Shown: positions 18,485 through 25,015 of the stretch, one piece after another
Layout: each line of letters opens with the position of its first letter
How positions within the stretch are numbered: position 1 is the first letter of the stretch
Origin: JBBEAM01 sp040882845
GTDB lineage: Bacteria > Pseudomonadota > Alphaproteobacteria > Kiloniellales > DSM-21159
Assembly (NCBI GenBank): GCA_040882845.1
Contig: JBBEAM010000013.1
Span: forward strand, 186,001 to 250,000
Direction of reading: 5' to 3'
DNA: 64,000 nucleotides
Notes under the pieces: model-generated
What the model saw: only the letters and a program-made list of their open reading frames with translations
The model's database searches: none
What the model was told of the DNA's origin: nothing
Program-made: the position numbers and the translations under genes

Positions 18485-19768
18485 TTAGCTTGGCGGAGAG
18501 CCGCCCGGCACGGCGACCGCGGTTTCGGCCTCGGCGCGCTCTTCCTCCTCGACCGCGGGGTGCAGGACATAGGCCGTTGGCGCATTGCCCGGCACCGCGA
18601 TGAAGTCCGGTTTATCGGTCGCCGAGACGCTGCCGCGGCGGCGCATGCGATAGAGCGCGAAGAGGCACATCAGCAGGTGCACCGCGGCGATGAAGCCGAA
18701 CAGCGCGCTCTGTCCGGTGAGCCCCATCACCAGCGAGGCCAGCATCGGTCCCGCCACGGCGCCGGCGGCGTAGATCATCAGCAGTCCGCTCGAGGCCTCG
18801 ACGAACTCGCCGGGGGCGACGTAGTCGTTGGTGTGAGCGACGGAAAGCGAGTAGAGCGGCAGCGCCATGAAGCCGAAGCCGAAGACCAGCGTCAGCAGCA
18901 CCGGGCGACCGAGGCCGCCCGCCAGGACCAGGGCGATGCCGAGCGCCGCGGAAAGCAGGCAGGAGGCGACGATCACCCGGCGCCGGTCCATGCGGTCCGA
19001 GATCCGGCCGAGCGGCCACTGCCCGACGGCGCCGCCGATCACCGCCACGCTCATGAACAGCGCCGTGCCGGCGATCGTCATGCCGGCGTCTTGGGTGTAG
19101 ACCGGGGCCAGCGACCAGAAGGAACCGTTGGCCAGCCCGACAGCGAGGCAGCCGATGAAACCGACCGGCGAAATCCGGTAGAGATGGCGCAGCCGGATCC
19201 GCGCCAGGGGGATCGCCTCGGGCGCCGGCGAGGCGGTCAGGGCCAGCGGCACGGCGGCGAGGGAGACCAGGATCGAGGCGACGCTGAACAGCGGGAAGCT
19301 CTCCGGGTCGTGCAGCGTGACCATCATCTGGCCGAGGGTGATCACCGTCAGGTTGATGATGGTGTAGAGCGACAGGATGCGCCCGCGGTTCTCGTTGGTC
19401 GCACGCTCGTTCAGCCAGCTCTCGATGACGATGTAGAGCACCGCGAAGCAGAAGCCGGTGATCGCACGCAGCGGTACCCAGACCATCGGCGTGGTTACCA
19501 GGGCATGGGCCAGCGCCACGGTCGAGGCCAGGGCGGCCATCGCGGTGAAGGCGCGGATATGGCCGACCCGGCGCACGGTGCGCGGCCCGAGGCCGCAGCC
19601 CAGCGCGAATCCCAGGAAGTAGCTGGAGCCGAGAATGCCGATCTCGAAGGTCGAGTAGCTCTCAAGCTGGGCGCGGATCGGGATCAGGGTTCCCTGCAGG
19701 CCGTTGCCCAGCAGCAGCACCGCGGCGCTCAGCAATAGCGTGGCGATCGGCGCGATGGTGCGGGTCAT
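18485..19768 (-). CDS. MFS transporter (YcaD-like)
   Basis: A 427-residue, 12-helix major facilitator. The start at 19768 (MTRTIAPIATLLLSAAVLLL) has GGAGAG upstream and begins at the first helix; the frame extends to 19831 without sense. The loop 2-3 motif A is partly visible (GLGPRTVRRVGHIRAF), and its second-half counterpart is GRISDRMDRRRVIV. The general look (ITGFCFAVLYIVIESWLNER) resembles the YcaD group of putative exporters, whose substrate is unknown. A hydrophilic C-tail of about 55 residues is acidic. LysR lies upstream on the same strand, with an 84-base gap, and may control it. Confidence 0.86.
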   Translation of the reverse strand: MTRTIAPIATLLLSAAVLLLGNGLQGTLIPIRAQLESYSTFEIGILGSSYFLGFALGCGLGPRTVRRVGHIRAFTAMAALASTVALAHALVTTPMVWVPLRAITGFCFAVLYIVIESWLNERATNENRGRILSLYTIINLTVITLGQMMVTLHDPESFPLFSVASILVSLAAVPLALTASPAPEAIPLARIRLRHLYRISPVGFIGCLAVGLANGSFWSLAPVYTQDAGMTIAGTALFMSVAVIGGAVGQWPLGRISDRMDRRRVIVASCLLSAALGIALVLAGGLGRPVLLTLVFGFGFMALPLYSLSVAHTNDYVAPGEFVEASSGLLMIYAAGAVAGPMLASLVMGLTGQSALFGFIAAVHLLMCLFALYRMRRRGSVSATDKPDFIAVPGNAPTAYVLHPAVEEEERAEAETAVAVPGGSPPS

Positions 19769-19852
19769 GGCAGGCGGCTCTCCAGCGTAGCTGTGCCGCC
19801 GCAGTTTGAGCGTGCGGCGCCGAGGCATCAAGGGCGGTGGCGGACTCTGCGG

Positions 19853-20707
19853 TTATGTTCCTGTGACCGCGGCGGCGATCTCGCGCAGCACGCCGAGGGC
19901 CTGGCGCAGCTCGCCGGAGTCTGCCTCCTGGGGATAGACGGCATAGGCGGGATAGGAGAAGACCGGCGCCCAGCGCGGAATCTTGAGCTCGCCGCGCGCC
20001 AGGTGCTCGGCGACCAGCCGGCGCGGGAAATAGGCGTGGCCGCCGAACTCGAGGATGTAATGCAGGCTGAGCGAGCCGAGCTCGAGAAACAGGCCCGAGG
20101 GGGTGGCCTCGGGGAAGTTGAGGCCGTGGTCCTCGCGGAACTCCGGCCCCCAGTCGACGAAGACATAGCGCTCGTCCAGGCCGCGCAGCGGCTTGGAGTC
20201 GCGGGTCACCAGCACCAGTTCCTCTTCGAGCAGGAGTTCGATGTCGAAGCCGGGGCGCGCCTGCGGCCGGTACATCACCGCGAGGTCGAGGGTTCCTTCG
20301 CCGAGCCGGCGCATCAGCACGTCTGACGTGCCGACCTCGGTGCGCCAGGCGATCTCCGGCTGATCCTCGCGAATCCGGCCGAGCCAGCGCAGCAGAAAGC
20401 CGTCCCAGAGACTGAACTGGGCGCCGACGGTCAGCCCCAGGCTGTAGCCCTCGGGCAGGGAGACCTCGTGGCGGGCCTGCTCCCAGACCCGGACCAGACC
20501 GACGGCATGGGGAAAGAACTGGACCCCGGCGGAGGTCATGCTGGCGCCGGCCTTGCTGCGCTGGAACAGGCTGCGGCCAAGCTGTTCCTCCAGGGACTTG
20601 ATCCGGGCGCTGACTGTCGACTGGGTGACGTTGAGCTGCGCGGCTGCGGTGGCGAAACTGCCGGCCTCGACGATCTGCAGGAAGGTGCGGGCGAGGGCGA
20701 TGTCCAT
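19853..20707 (-). CDS. LysR-family transcriptional regulator
   Basis: A 284-residue LTTR. The winged helix-turn-helix is at residues 1-60 (MDIALARTFLQIVEAGSFAT, LNVTQSTVSARIKSLEEQLG), followed by a linker helix and the periplasmic-binding-like effector domain (about 88-280). It is somewhat shorter than the typical 300 residues. Usual LTTR practice would have it bind its own promoter region, where inverted repeats lie at 20724-20764, and control a neighbour. Candidates are the MFS gene downstream (same strand) or the small gene at 20829 (divergent). The inducer is unknown. Confidence 0.92.
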   Translation of the reverse strand: MDIALARTFLQIVEAGSFATAAAQLNVTQSTVSARIKSLEEQLGRSLFQRSKAGASMTSAGVQFFPHAVGLVRVWEQARHEVSLPEGYSLGLTVGAQFSLWDGFLLRWLGRIREDQPEIAWRTEVGTSDVLMRRLGEGTLDLAVMYRPQARPGFDIELLLEEELVLVTRDSKPLRGLDERYVFVDWGPEFREDHGLNFPEATPSGLFLELGSLSLHYILEFGGHAYFPRRLVAEHLARGELKIPRWAPVFSYPAYAVYPQEADSGELRQALGVLREIAAAVTGT

Positions 20708-20723
20708 GGCGGATTTTATATCG

Positions 20724-20764
20724 GATAATTCGATATTATCTACGAATAAAATTCGTTAGTCGAA
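20724..20764. promoter_or_regulatory. Cluster of inverted repeats upstream of the LysR gene
   Basis: Three dyads sit in an AT-rich stretch just before the LysR ATG. They are GATAAT-N5-ATTATC (20724-20740), ACGAAT-AAA-ATTCGT (20742-20756), and TTCG-N5-CGAA (20752-20764), the last having the T-N11-A form typical of LTTR recognition sites. They probably include the autoregulatory operator. Confidence 0.5.
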
Positions 20765-20828
20765 ACTCATTTTTCGGCGCAGGGTTCTCTCGTCCGGCAT
20801 AAAGCCGGTCGATCATGGAGATGAAAAC

Positions 20829-20921
20829 ATGGCCATTGGCAAAAAGCCCGCCCCCAAGAAGACCCCGGCCGGTACCGGCAGCAAGCCCGCCGCGCCGAGC
20901 AAGTCCGCGGGCCGCAAGTAA
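20829..20921 (+). CDS. 30-residue Lys/Pro/Ala-rich basic protein
   Basis: A very short frame encoding MAIGKKPAPKKTPAG and ending in KSAGRK: eight Lys or Arg residues, no acidic residue, and no hydrophobic segment. It has its own ribosome site (GGAGATGAAAAC before the ATG). Strong hairpins follow at 20941-20970 and 20994-21032, the second with a T-run, so it looks like a free-standing transcription unit. The composition recalls the tails of histone H1-like bacterial proteins, but the length allows no family assignment. The function is unknown; it could bind nucleic acid. It is divergent from lysR. Confidence 0.5.
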   Translation: MAIGKKPAPKKTPAGTGSKPAAPSKSAGRK

Positions 20922-20940
20922 CCCGCACACTCAGAAGAAC

Positions 20941-20970
20941 GGTCTTCGCCAACCTGCCTTGGTGAAGACC
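20941..20970 (+). repeat. 12-bp perfect-type hairpin downstream of the small basic ORF
   Basis: GGTCTTCGCCAA pairs with TTGGTGAAGACC around a CCTGCC loop (one G-T pair). No T-run follows, so it is not a standard terminator; it may be a 3' stabilising stem or part of an RNA element. Confidence 0.5.
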
Positions 20971-20993
20971 CGTTAAACGACAATAGTGCCCCC

Positions 20994-21032
20994 GGGGCCG
21001 CCGCAAACCCTCTGCGGCGGCCCCGCGCTTTT
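20994..21032 (+). terminator. Rho-independent terminator after the small basic ORF
   Basis: A perfect 12-bp GC stem, GGGGCCGCCGCA / TGCGGCGGCCCC, with a 7-base loop, then GCGC and TTTT at 21029-21032. Confidence 0.7.
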
Positions 21033-21109
21033 GGGCGCGTTTCCGGCTCGGCGCAGGCCTTGCCGCGTGCTAGCGTCCGGCCTTCCCTCCCGCCTGTCCG
21101 GAGCCAGCC

Positions 21110-21883
21110 ATGCGCGACAATCCGCTGAAACAGAAACTCCAGCGCGGCGAGCGCGCTTTCGGGTCGATGGTTTTCGAGTTCGTCTCGCCGGGTCTGCCGG
21201 CGATCGCCAAGGCGGCCGGGGCCGACTACCTGCTCTACGACATGGAACATAGCGGCCTGTCGATGGAGCAGATCAAGGGTCAGGTGGCGGCGGCGCGGGG
21301 CCTCGATCTGCCGGTCCTGGTCCGCCCGCCGGCCAAGCAGTACCACCTGGCCTCGCTGCTGCTCGATCTCGGCGCCTGGGGGCTGATGTTTCCCATGGTC
21401 GAGACCGCCGAGGAGGCTGCCGAGCTGGTTTCCTGGACCCGCTACCCGCCGCGCGGCGTGCGCGGCGGCGCCTTCGGGCTCTCGCACGACGACTACGCGC
21501 CCGGGGAGGTGACGGCGAAGATCGCCGCCGCCGAGGCGCGCACGCTGATCCTGGTGCTGATCGAGACCGCGAAGGGGCTGGACAACGTCGAGGAGATCCT
21601 GGCGGTGCCGGGAATCGACGTCGCCCATGTCGGCCACTTCGACCTCTCGCTGTCGCTCGGCCAGCCCGGCGACTTCGCCCACCCGCTAGTCAGCGCCGGG
21701 ATCGACCGCATCGCCGCGGCCGCCAAGGCGGCGGGCAAGCCGGCGGCCTGCATGGTACCGGACGCCGAGACCGGACGGGCCTGGCTGGCGCGCGGCTATT
21801 CCATGCTGTCCTACTCCGCAGACCTCTGGCTACTGCAGGAGAGTCTGCGCCGGGGGATCGCGGCGCTCCGCGAAGACGCGTAG
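21110..21883 (+). CDS. HpcH/HpaI-type aldolase/citrate lyase family protein
   Basis: A 257-residue TIM-barrel class II aldolase that would split a 2-keto-hydroxy acid into pyruvate or a related product and an aldehyde. DYLLYDMEHSGLSMEQ near residues 39-54 carries the family's conserved acid/His pair, and LVRPPAKQYHL holds the substrate Arg. MFPMVETAEEAAELV, VLIETAKGLDNVEEIL (metal-ligand Glu) and DVAHVGHFDLSLSLGQPGDF (metal-ligand Asp) complete the set. GGAG precedes the ATG. The substrate cannot be read from sequence. It converges with the TauD-type dioxygenase across the palindromic element at 21890-21958. Confidence 0.88.
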   Translation: MRDNPLKQKLQRGERAFGSMVFEFVSPGLPAIAKAAGADYLLYDMEHSGLSMEQIKGQVAAARGLDLPVLVRPPAKQYHLASLLLDLGAWGLMFPMVETAEEAAELVSWTRYPPRGVRGGAFGLSHDDYAPGEVTAKIAAAEARTLILVLIETAKGLDNVEEILAVPGIDVAHVGHFDLSLSLGQPGDFAHPLVSAGIDRIAAAAKAAGKPAACMVPDAETGRAWLARGYSMLSYSADLWLLQESLRRGIAALREDA

Positions 21884-21889
21884 GAACTT

Positions 21890-21958
21890 GCTCTATTTCA
21901 TCGTGTTAGAGGCTGATTCACGGATCCCACCGGTCAGTGCGATCCGATCAGGCTCTAG
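21890..21958. repeat. Intergenic palindromic element (possible convergent terminator)
   Basis: AGAG-G-CTGAT-tca-CGGATC (21908-21926) pairs with GATCCG-ATCAG-G-CTCT (21941-21956) around a 14-base loop, with one mismatch and a 3-base bulge. It lies exactly between convergent genes and overlaps the stop codon of the dioxygenase gene. The left flank GCTCTATTTCA (21890-21900) recurs at 28452-28462, and three blocks of the right half recur at 29708-29743, so it looks like a member of a small repeat family. Confidence 0.55.
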
Positions 21959-22857
21959 TGGACCAACTCCTTGCCCTTGTAGATCTCCTCGGGCGGGAAC
22001 AGCGGCGACTCGCCGGTCACGCTGACCCGCCAGAGGATGCGGGCGTGGGCGTCGCCTGCCTGGGCGCGCTGGGTCAGCGTCGCCTTGTGCAGCGTAGAGT
22101 AGGTGTCCCAGGCCGCGACGTCGCCGGGCTCGTAGTCGTAGGTGGTCATGAAGCGCGGCTGCAGCGCGTGCGCGGCGAGCTCGTTGAGCAGCCCGATCGC
22201 CTCGTCCTCCGGCATCCCGACAATCCCGAAGGAGCTTCCGGCGACGCCGTAGAGCGCCTTGCGCCCGGTCATCGGATGACGCTTGACCAGGGGGTGGGTG
22301 ACGTTGGCGACCCGCTTCTTCTGATCCTCGGTCAGGGTCTCGGCCGCGGTCGGCGAGCCCTCGACGATGTCGGCGCGGTTGCCGTAGTGATGGATCACCG
22401 TCAGGTCGTCGATCCGCCGCTTGGTCTTTTCCGGCAGGGCGTCGTAGGCGCTGAACATGTCGCAGAAGTGCGTCGGGCAGCCGCCTTCCGGTTTCTGGAT
22501 CGAATAGACGATGGTCGAGGAGTTGGCCGGGTCCTCGTAGGCGACGTCGGTGTGCCAGAAGCAGGCGCCTTCGAAGACACCGATCTGCCGGCCGTCCTCG
22601 AAGACGTTGGACAGCATCAGGATCGCCGGGTGGCCGCGCATCCGCAGGTGGTCCAGGAAATGCGGCCGCTGATTGCCGAACTTCTTGGTCAGCCTGTCGT
22701 ACTGGTCGAAGCTGAGATCCTGATTGCGGATCACGATCAGCTGATGGCGGTGGAAGACGCGCAGCATATCGCGCAGGTCGTCGTCGCTTGCCTTGGCCAG
22801 GTCGATATCGGTGATTTCGACGCCGAAGGTGCCCGGCAGAGCCTTGAAGGTCACCAT
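21955..22857 (-). CDS. TauD/TfdA-family 2-oxoglutarate-dependent dioxygenase
   Basis: A 300-residue non-haem Fe(II) enzyme coupling 2-oxoglutarate decarboxylation to substrate hydroxylation. The first two iron ligands are in FWHTDVAYEDPAN (HxD, near residues 101-103). The distal His is in TYSTLHKATL near 257, and the 2OG-binding Arg follows in ARILWRVSVTG. Length is as expected for the taurine or 2,4-D type dioxygenases. There is no sulfonate transporter nearby, so taurine is not indicated; the substrate is open. A TTGAAA-N17-CATAAA promoter lies upstream, with GGGAGGGAA before the ATG. Confidence 0.9.
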   Translation of the reverse strand: MVTFKALPGTFGVEITDIDLAKASDDDLRDMLRVFHRHQLIVIRNQDLSFDQYDRLTKKFGNQRPHFLDHLRMRGHPAILMLSNVFEDGRQIGVFEGACFWHTDVAYEDPANSSTIVYSIQKPEGGCPTHFCDMFSAYDALPEKTKRRIDDLTVIHHYGNRADIVEGSPTAAETLTEDQKKRVANVTHPLVKRHPMTGRKALYGVAGSSFGIVGMPEDEAIGLLNELAAHALQPRFMTTYDYEPGDVAAWDTYSTLHKATLTQRAQAGDAHARILWRVSVTGESPLFPPEEIYKGKELVH

Positions 22858-22906
22858 TGCATTCCCTCCCTCGCGGCCGCCAGGCGGCCAGTTCCCTAGA
22901 AAGGAT

Positions 22907-22935
22907 TTTATGTCACTAATGCTGACCTATTTCAA
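22907..22935 (-). promoter_or_regulatory. Sigma-70-like promoter of the TauD-type dioxygenase gene
   Basis: On the minus strand, TTGAAA (22935-22930), 17 bases, CATAAA (22912-22907). A perfect GGCCGCC-A-GGCGGCC palindrome (22875-22889) lies in the predicted leader and may be an operator or stem. Confidence 0.45.
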
Positions 22936-23061
22936 GCTTTCCGATGCCGGTCGCCTTCCAATACTGGAATGAATCGCCGCTTGCCTCTATACATTCCCAA
23001 GGAGCTGCCTAAATATCGATCCCCGATGTAAGGCTGTTGTCAGGAGTAACCAGCGCCCATC

Positions 23062-23322
23062 ATGTCATCGAATGTCGAAGCTTCGGACCGCCGCAGCGCC
23101 CGGCGTCTGCGCGGGATACACAAGGGGCTGATCATCTTCAGCGGCAGCAACTGCACCCAGCCCTGCGCCATTCTCGATATCTCGGAGACCGGCGCGCGCC
23201 TGCGTCCGCTCGACAGCTTTACCTGTCCCGATCGCTTCCAATTGCGCGACAACAAGAGCGCGATCCGCGAGTGCACCGTCGTCTGGCGGCAGGGCTCCTC
23301 GGTCGGGGTGCGGTTCGACTAG
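23062..23322 (+). CDS. Single-domain PilZ protein (putative c-di-GMP receptor)
   Basis: An 86-residue PilZ domain. An Arg-rich N-terminal motif (SDRRSARRLRG) supplies the RxxxR element, and LDISETGARLR (residues 38-48) supplies D/NxSxxG; together they make the c-di-GMP site. No other domain is attached, so it probably signals through protein contact. A GGAG is 16 bases upstream of the ATG, a long spacing, so the exact start is less certain. The 204-base gap upstream is shared with the divergent dioxygenase promoter; no other gene is seen in it. NrnC in this window acts at the end of the same signalling nucleotide's breakdown, a general link only. Confidence 0.83.
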   Translation: MSSNVEASDRRSARRLRGIHKGLIIFSGSNCTQPCAILDISETGARLRPLDSFTCPDRFQLRDNKSAIRECTVVWRQGSSVGVRFD

Positions 23323-23368
23323 CCTTCCCGCGTTTGCACCTCCCGCCCGGCGCGGCTAGGGTCCCGCC

Positions 23369-23656
23369 ATGACAGAGCACGCGAAACAGACGCCGCGCGG
23401 CGCATGGCAGGCCAAGCTGACATGGCGCACGGCGGCGCTGCGCGCTGTGGTCAGGGACTACGCGTGGATTCACATCGGCATCGGCCTGTTCGGCAACCTG
23501 CTGTTCTTCGTCGGCAGCGTCTTTTTCCTCTGGGCGAGCTGGCAGACCGCCGGCGTCTGGCTGTTCATCCTCGGCAGCTTCGCGATGCTGCTCGGCAGCC
23601 TTGGCGAGGCCCTGGCCCGCTGGGAACGGCGGATCGGCCGACGCGAGGACGCATGA
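23369..23656 (+). CDS. YrhK-like small membrane protein
   Basis: A 95-residue protein with a basic N-terminal part (about 1-32), then two hydrophobic helices, IHIGIGLFGNLLFFVGSVFF (about 35-54) and GVWLFILGSFAMLLGSLGEA (about 62-81). The pattern of W-x-H-IG-G-GN-FF-GS-FF, then FI-GS-ML, matches the YrhK-like domain. Function is unknown. AGGG lies before the ATG. Its stop overlaps the start of the aminotransferase (ATGA), so both are made from one message. Confidence 0.72.
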   Translation: MTEHAKQTPRGAWQAKLTWRTAALRAVVRDYAWIHIGIGLFGNLLFFVGSVFFLWASWQTAGVWLFILGSFAMLLGSLGEALARWERRIGRREDA

Positions 23657-24573
23657 GCGGCCGGCGCGTTGCCTACGTCAACGGCGCCTTCGTCCCCGAG
23701 GAGGAGGCCGCGATTTCCATCCACGATCTCGGTTTCGTCTATGGCGATGCCGTCTATGACACCGCGCGGACCTTCTCCGGCAAGTTGTTCAAACTGCCGG
23801 AGCACATCGCGCGGCTCTACCGCACTCTGCGCTACGTGCGCATCGACCCCGGTCTTGCGCCGCAGGAGATGACGGCGCTGACCGAAGAGCTGGTCGCGCG
23901 CAATCTGCCGCTGCTGCGCGAGGGCGAGGACTACTGGGTGACCCAGCGGATCTCCCGCGGCCTGCTGGCCTACGACGCAGAGCCCGCGGCGCGGCAGGGT
24001 GCGACCGTGGTGATCGAGTGCGTGCCGCTGCCGCTGCGCGCCCGCGCGCGATATTTCCGCGACGGCATCGCCGTGGCGACGCCCGCGATCCGCCGCACCC
24101 CGCCCGAGGCGCTGTCGCCGCGCGCCAAGACCACCAACTATCTGAACATGATCCTGGGCGGGCTGGAGATCCAGGGACGCGATCCAGAGGCCTGGGCGGT
24201 GCTGCTGGACCGCAACGGCAATCTCTGCGAGGGGATCGGCGCGAATATCTTCCTGGTGCGCGACGGAGAACTGATGACCCCGCGCGAGGACTACATCCTG
24301 CCGGGCGTCAGCCGGGCCACGGTGATCGAGCTGGCGGAGCAGCTCGGAATTCCCTGCAGCGAGCGGGACCTCAGTCCGCACGACGCGGCGATCGCCGACG
24401 AGGCCTTCCTGACCTCGACCTCCCTGTGCCTCTGCCCGGTCGTCAGCATCGACGGCCAGGACCTGGCGGCAGGCCGGATCCCCGGCCCGGTGACGGCGCG
24501 CCTGATGCAGGCCTTCAGCGAAGCGGCGGGAATAGACTACGTCGCCCAGTACCTGCGCTTCTTGCCGGCGTAG
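23653..24573 (+). CDS. Class IV PLP aminotransferase (BCAT / D-alanine aminotransferase type)
   Basis: A 306-residue fold-type IV PLP enzyme. The start MSGRRVAYVNGAFVPEEEAA at 23653 follows GAGG and overlaps the previous stop; a much longer open frame upstream is in the YrhK region and not coding. ISIHDLGFVYGDAVYDTARTF is the typical N-domain signature. The Schiff-base Lys is in SPRAKTTNYLNMI (about residue 162), and the phosphate clamp in LCEGIGANIFLVRDGEL and LPGVSRATVIELA. It could be a branched-chain, D-amino-acid or related transaminase; I would not choose. A short GC hairpin at 24578 follows. Confidence 0.88.
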   Translation: MSGRRVAYVNGAFVPEEEAAISIHDLGFVYGDAVYDTARTFSGKLFKLPEHIARLYRTLRYVRIDPGLAPQEMTALTEELVARNLPLLREGEDYWVTQRISRGLLAYDAEPAARQGATVVIECVPLPLRARARYFRDGIAVATPAIRRTPPEALSPRAKTTNYLNMILGGLEIQGRDPEAWAVLLDRNGNLCEGIGANIFLVRDGELMTPREDYILPGVSRATVIELAEQLGIPCSERDLSPHDAAIADEAFLTSTSLCLCPVVSIDGQDLAAGRIPGPVTARLMQAFSEAAGIDYVAQYLRFLPA

Positions 24574-24577
24574 GCCC

Positions 24578-24594
24578 GCCCGCGCCGAGCGGGC
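24578..24594 (+). terminator. Possible weak terminator after the class IV aminotransferase
   Basis: GCCCGC-GCCGA-GCGGGC stem-loop followed by TCCTTATT. It lies between the convergent aminotransferase and response-regulator genes; the T-run is poor. Confidence 0.35.
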
Positions 24595-24610
24595 TCCTTA
24601 TTGATCGTCT

Positions 24611-25015
24611 CTAGGACGTGGTGCCGATCTCCGCCTCGAAGCGGGCGATCACCTCGAGCAACTCGGCCTTGCGGAAGGGCTTGGGAAGCACTTCGTTGGC
24701 GCCGAGTCGGCTGGCGTAGCGCAGGAACTCCTTGCCGCGCTCGCGGCCGCCGCCGGAGATCGCCAGGATTTTCACCGCGGCATCGCGCCGCTTCAGCTCA
24801 AGGATGGTCTCGATGCCCTCCTTCTCCGGCATCACGATGTCGGTGATCACGATGGCGCAGGGCTCGCGCGAGAAGATCTCCACCGCCTCGTTGCCGTTGC
24901 CTGCGGTGCGCACCGGATAGCCGGCGGCGCTCAGCGTGCGGGCGATGACGTCGCGGACCATGGAGTCGTCGTCGACCACCAGGCAAGCGGGTTTTGCCAC
25001 GGGCGCGTTTGTCAT
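24611..25015 (-). CDS. Single-domain response regulator (CheY-like receiver)
   Basis: A 134-residue stand-alone receiver. Acidic pocket residues Asp15-Asp17 (VVDDDSMV), phosphoacceptor Asp59 (VITDIVMPEKEG), Ser87 (AISGGG) and Lys112 (LPKPFRK) are all present, so phosphorylation is expected. There is no output domain. Its ATG overlaps the TGA of the multi-PAS kinase gene, which makes that kinase the likely phosphodonor. It probably acts as a phosphorelay intermediate or by binding a target protein. Confidence 0.92.
   Translation of the reverse strand: MTNAPVAKPACLVVDDDSMVRDVIARTLSAAGYPVRTAGNGNEAVEIFSREPCAIVITDIVMPEKEGIETILELKRRDAAVKILAISGGGRERGKEFLRYASRLGANEVLPKPFRKAELLEVIARFEAEIGTTS

Noticed and set aside
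20761..20803. EcfG general-stress promoter (GGAAC-N16-CGTT) for the small basic gene
   Set aside because: Best candidate, GAAAC-N16-GGTT, has mismatches in both elements.
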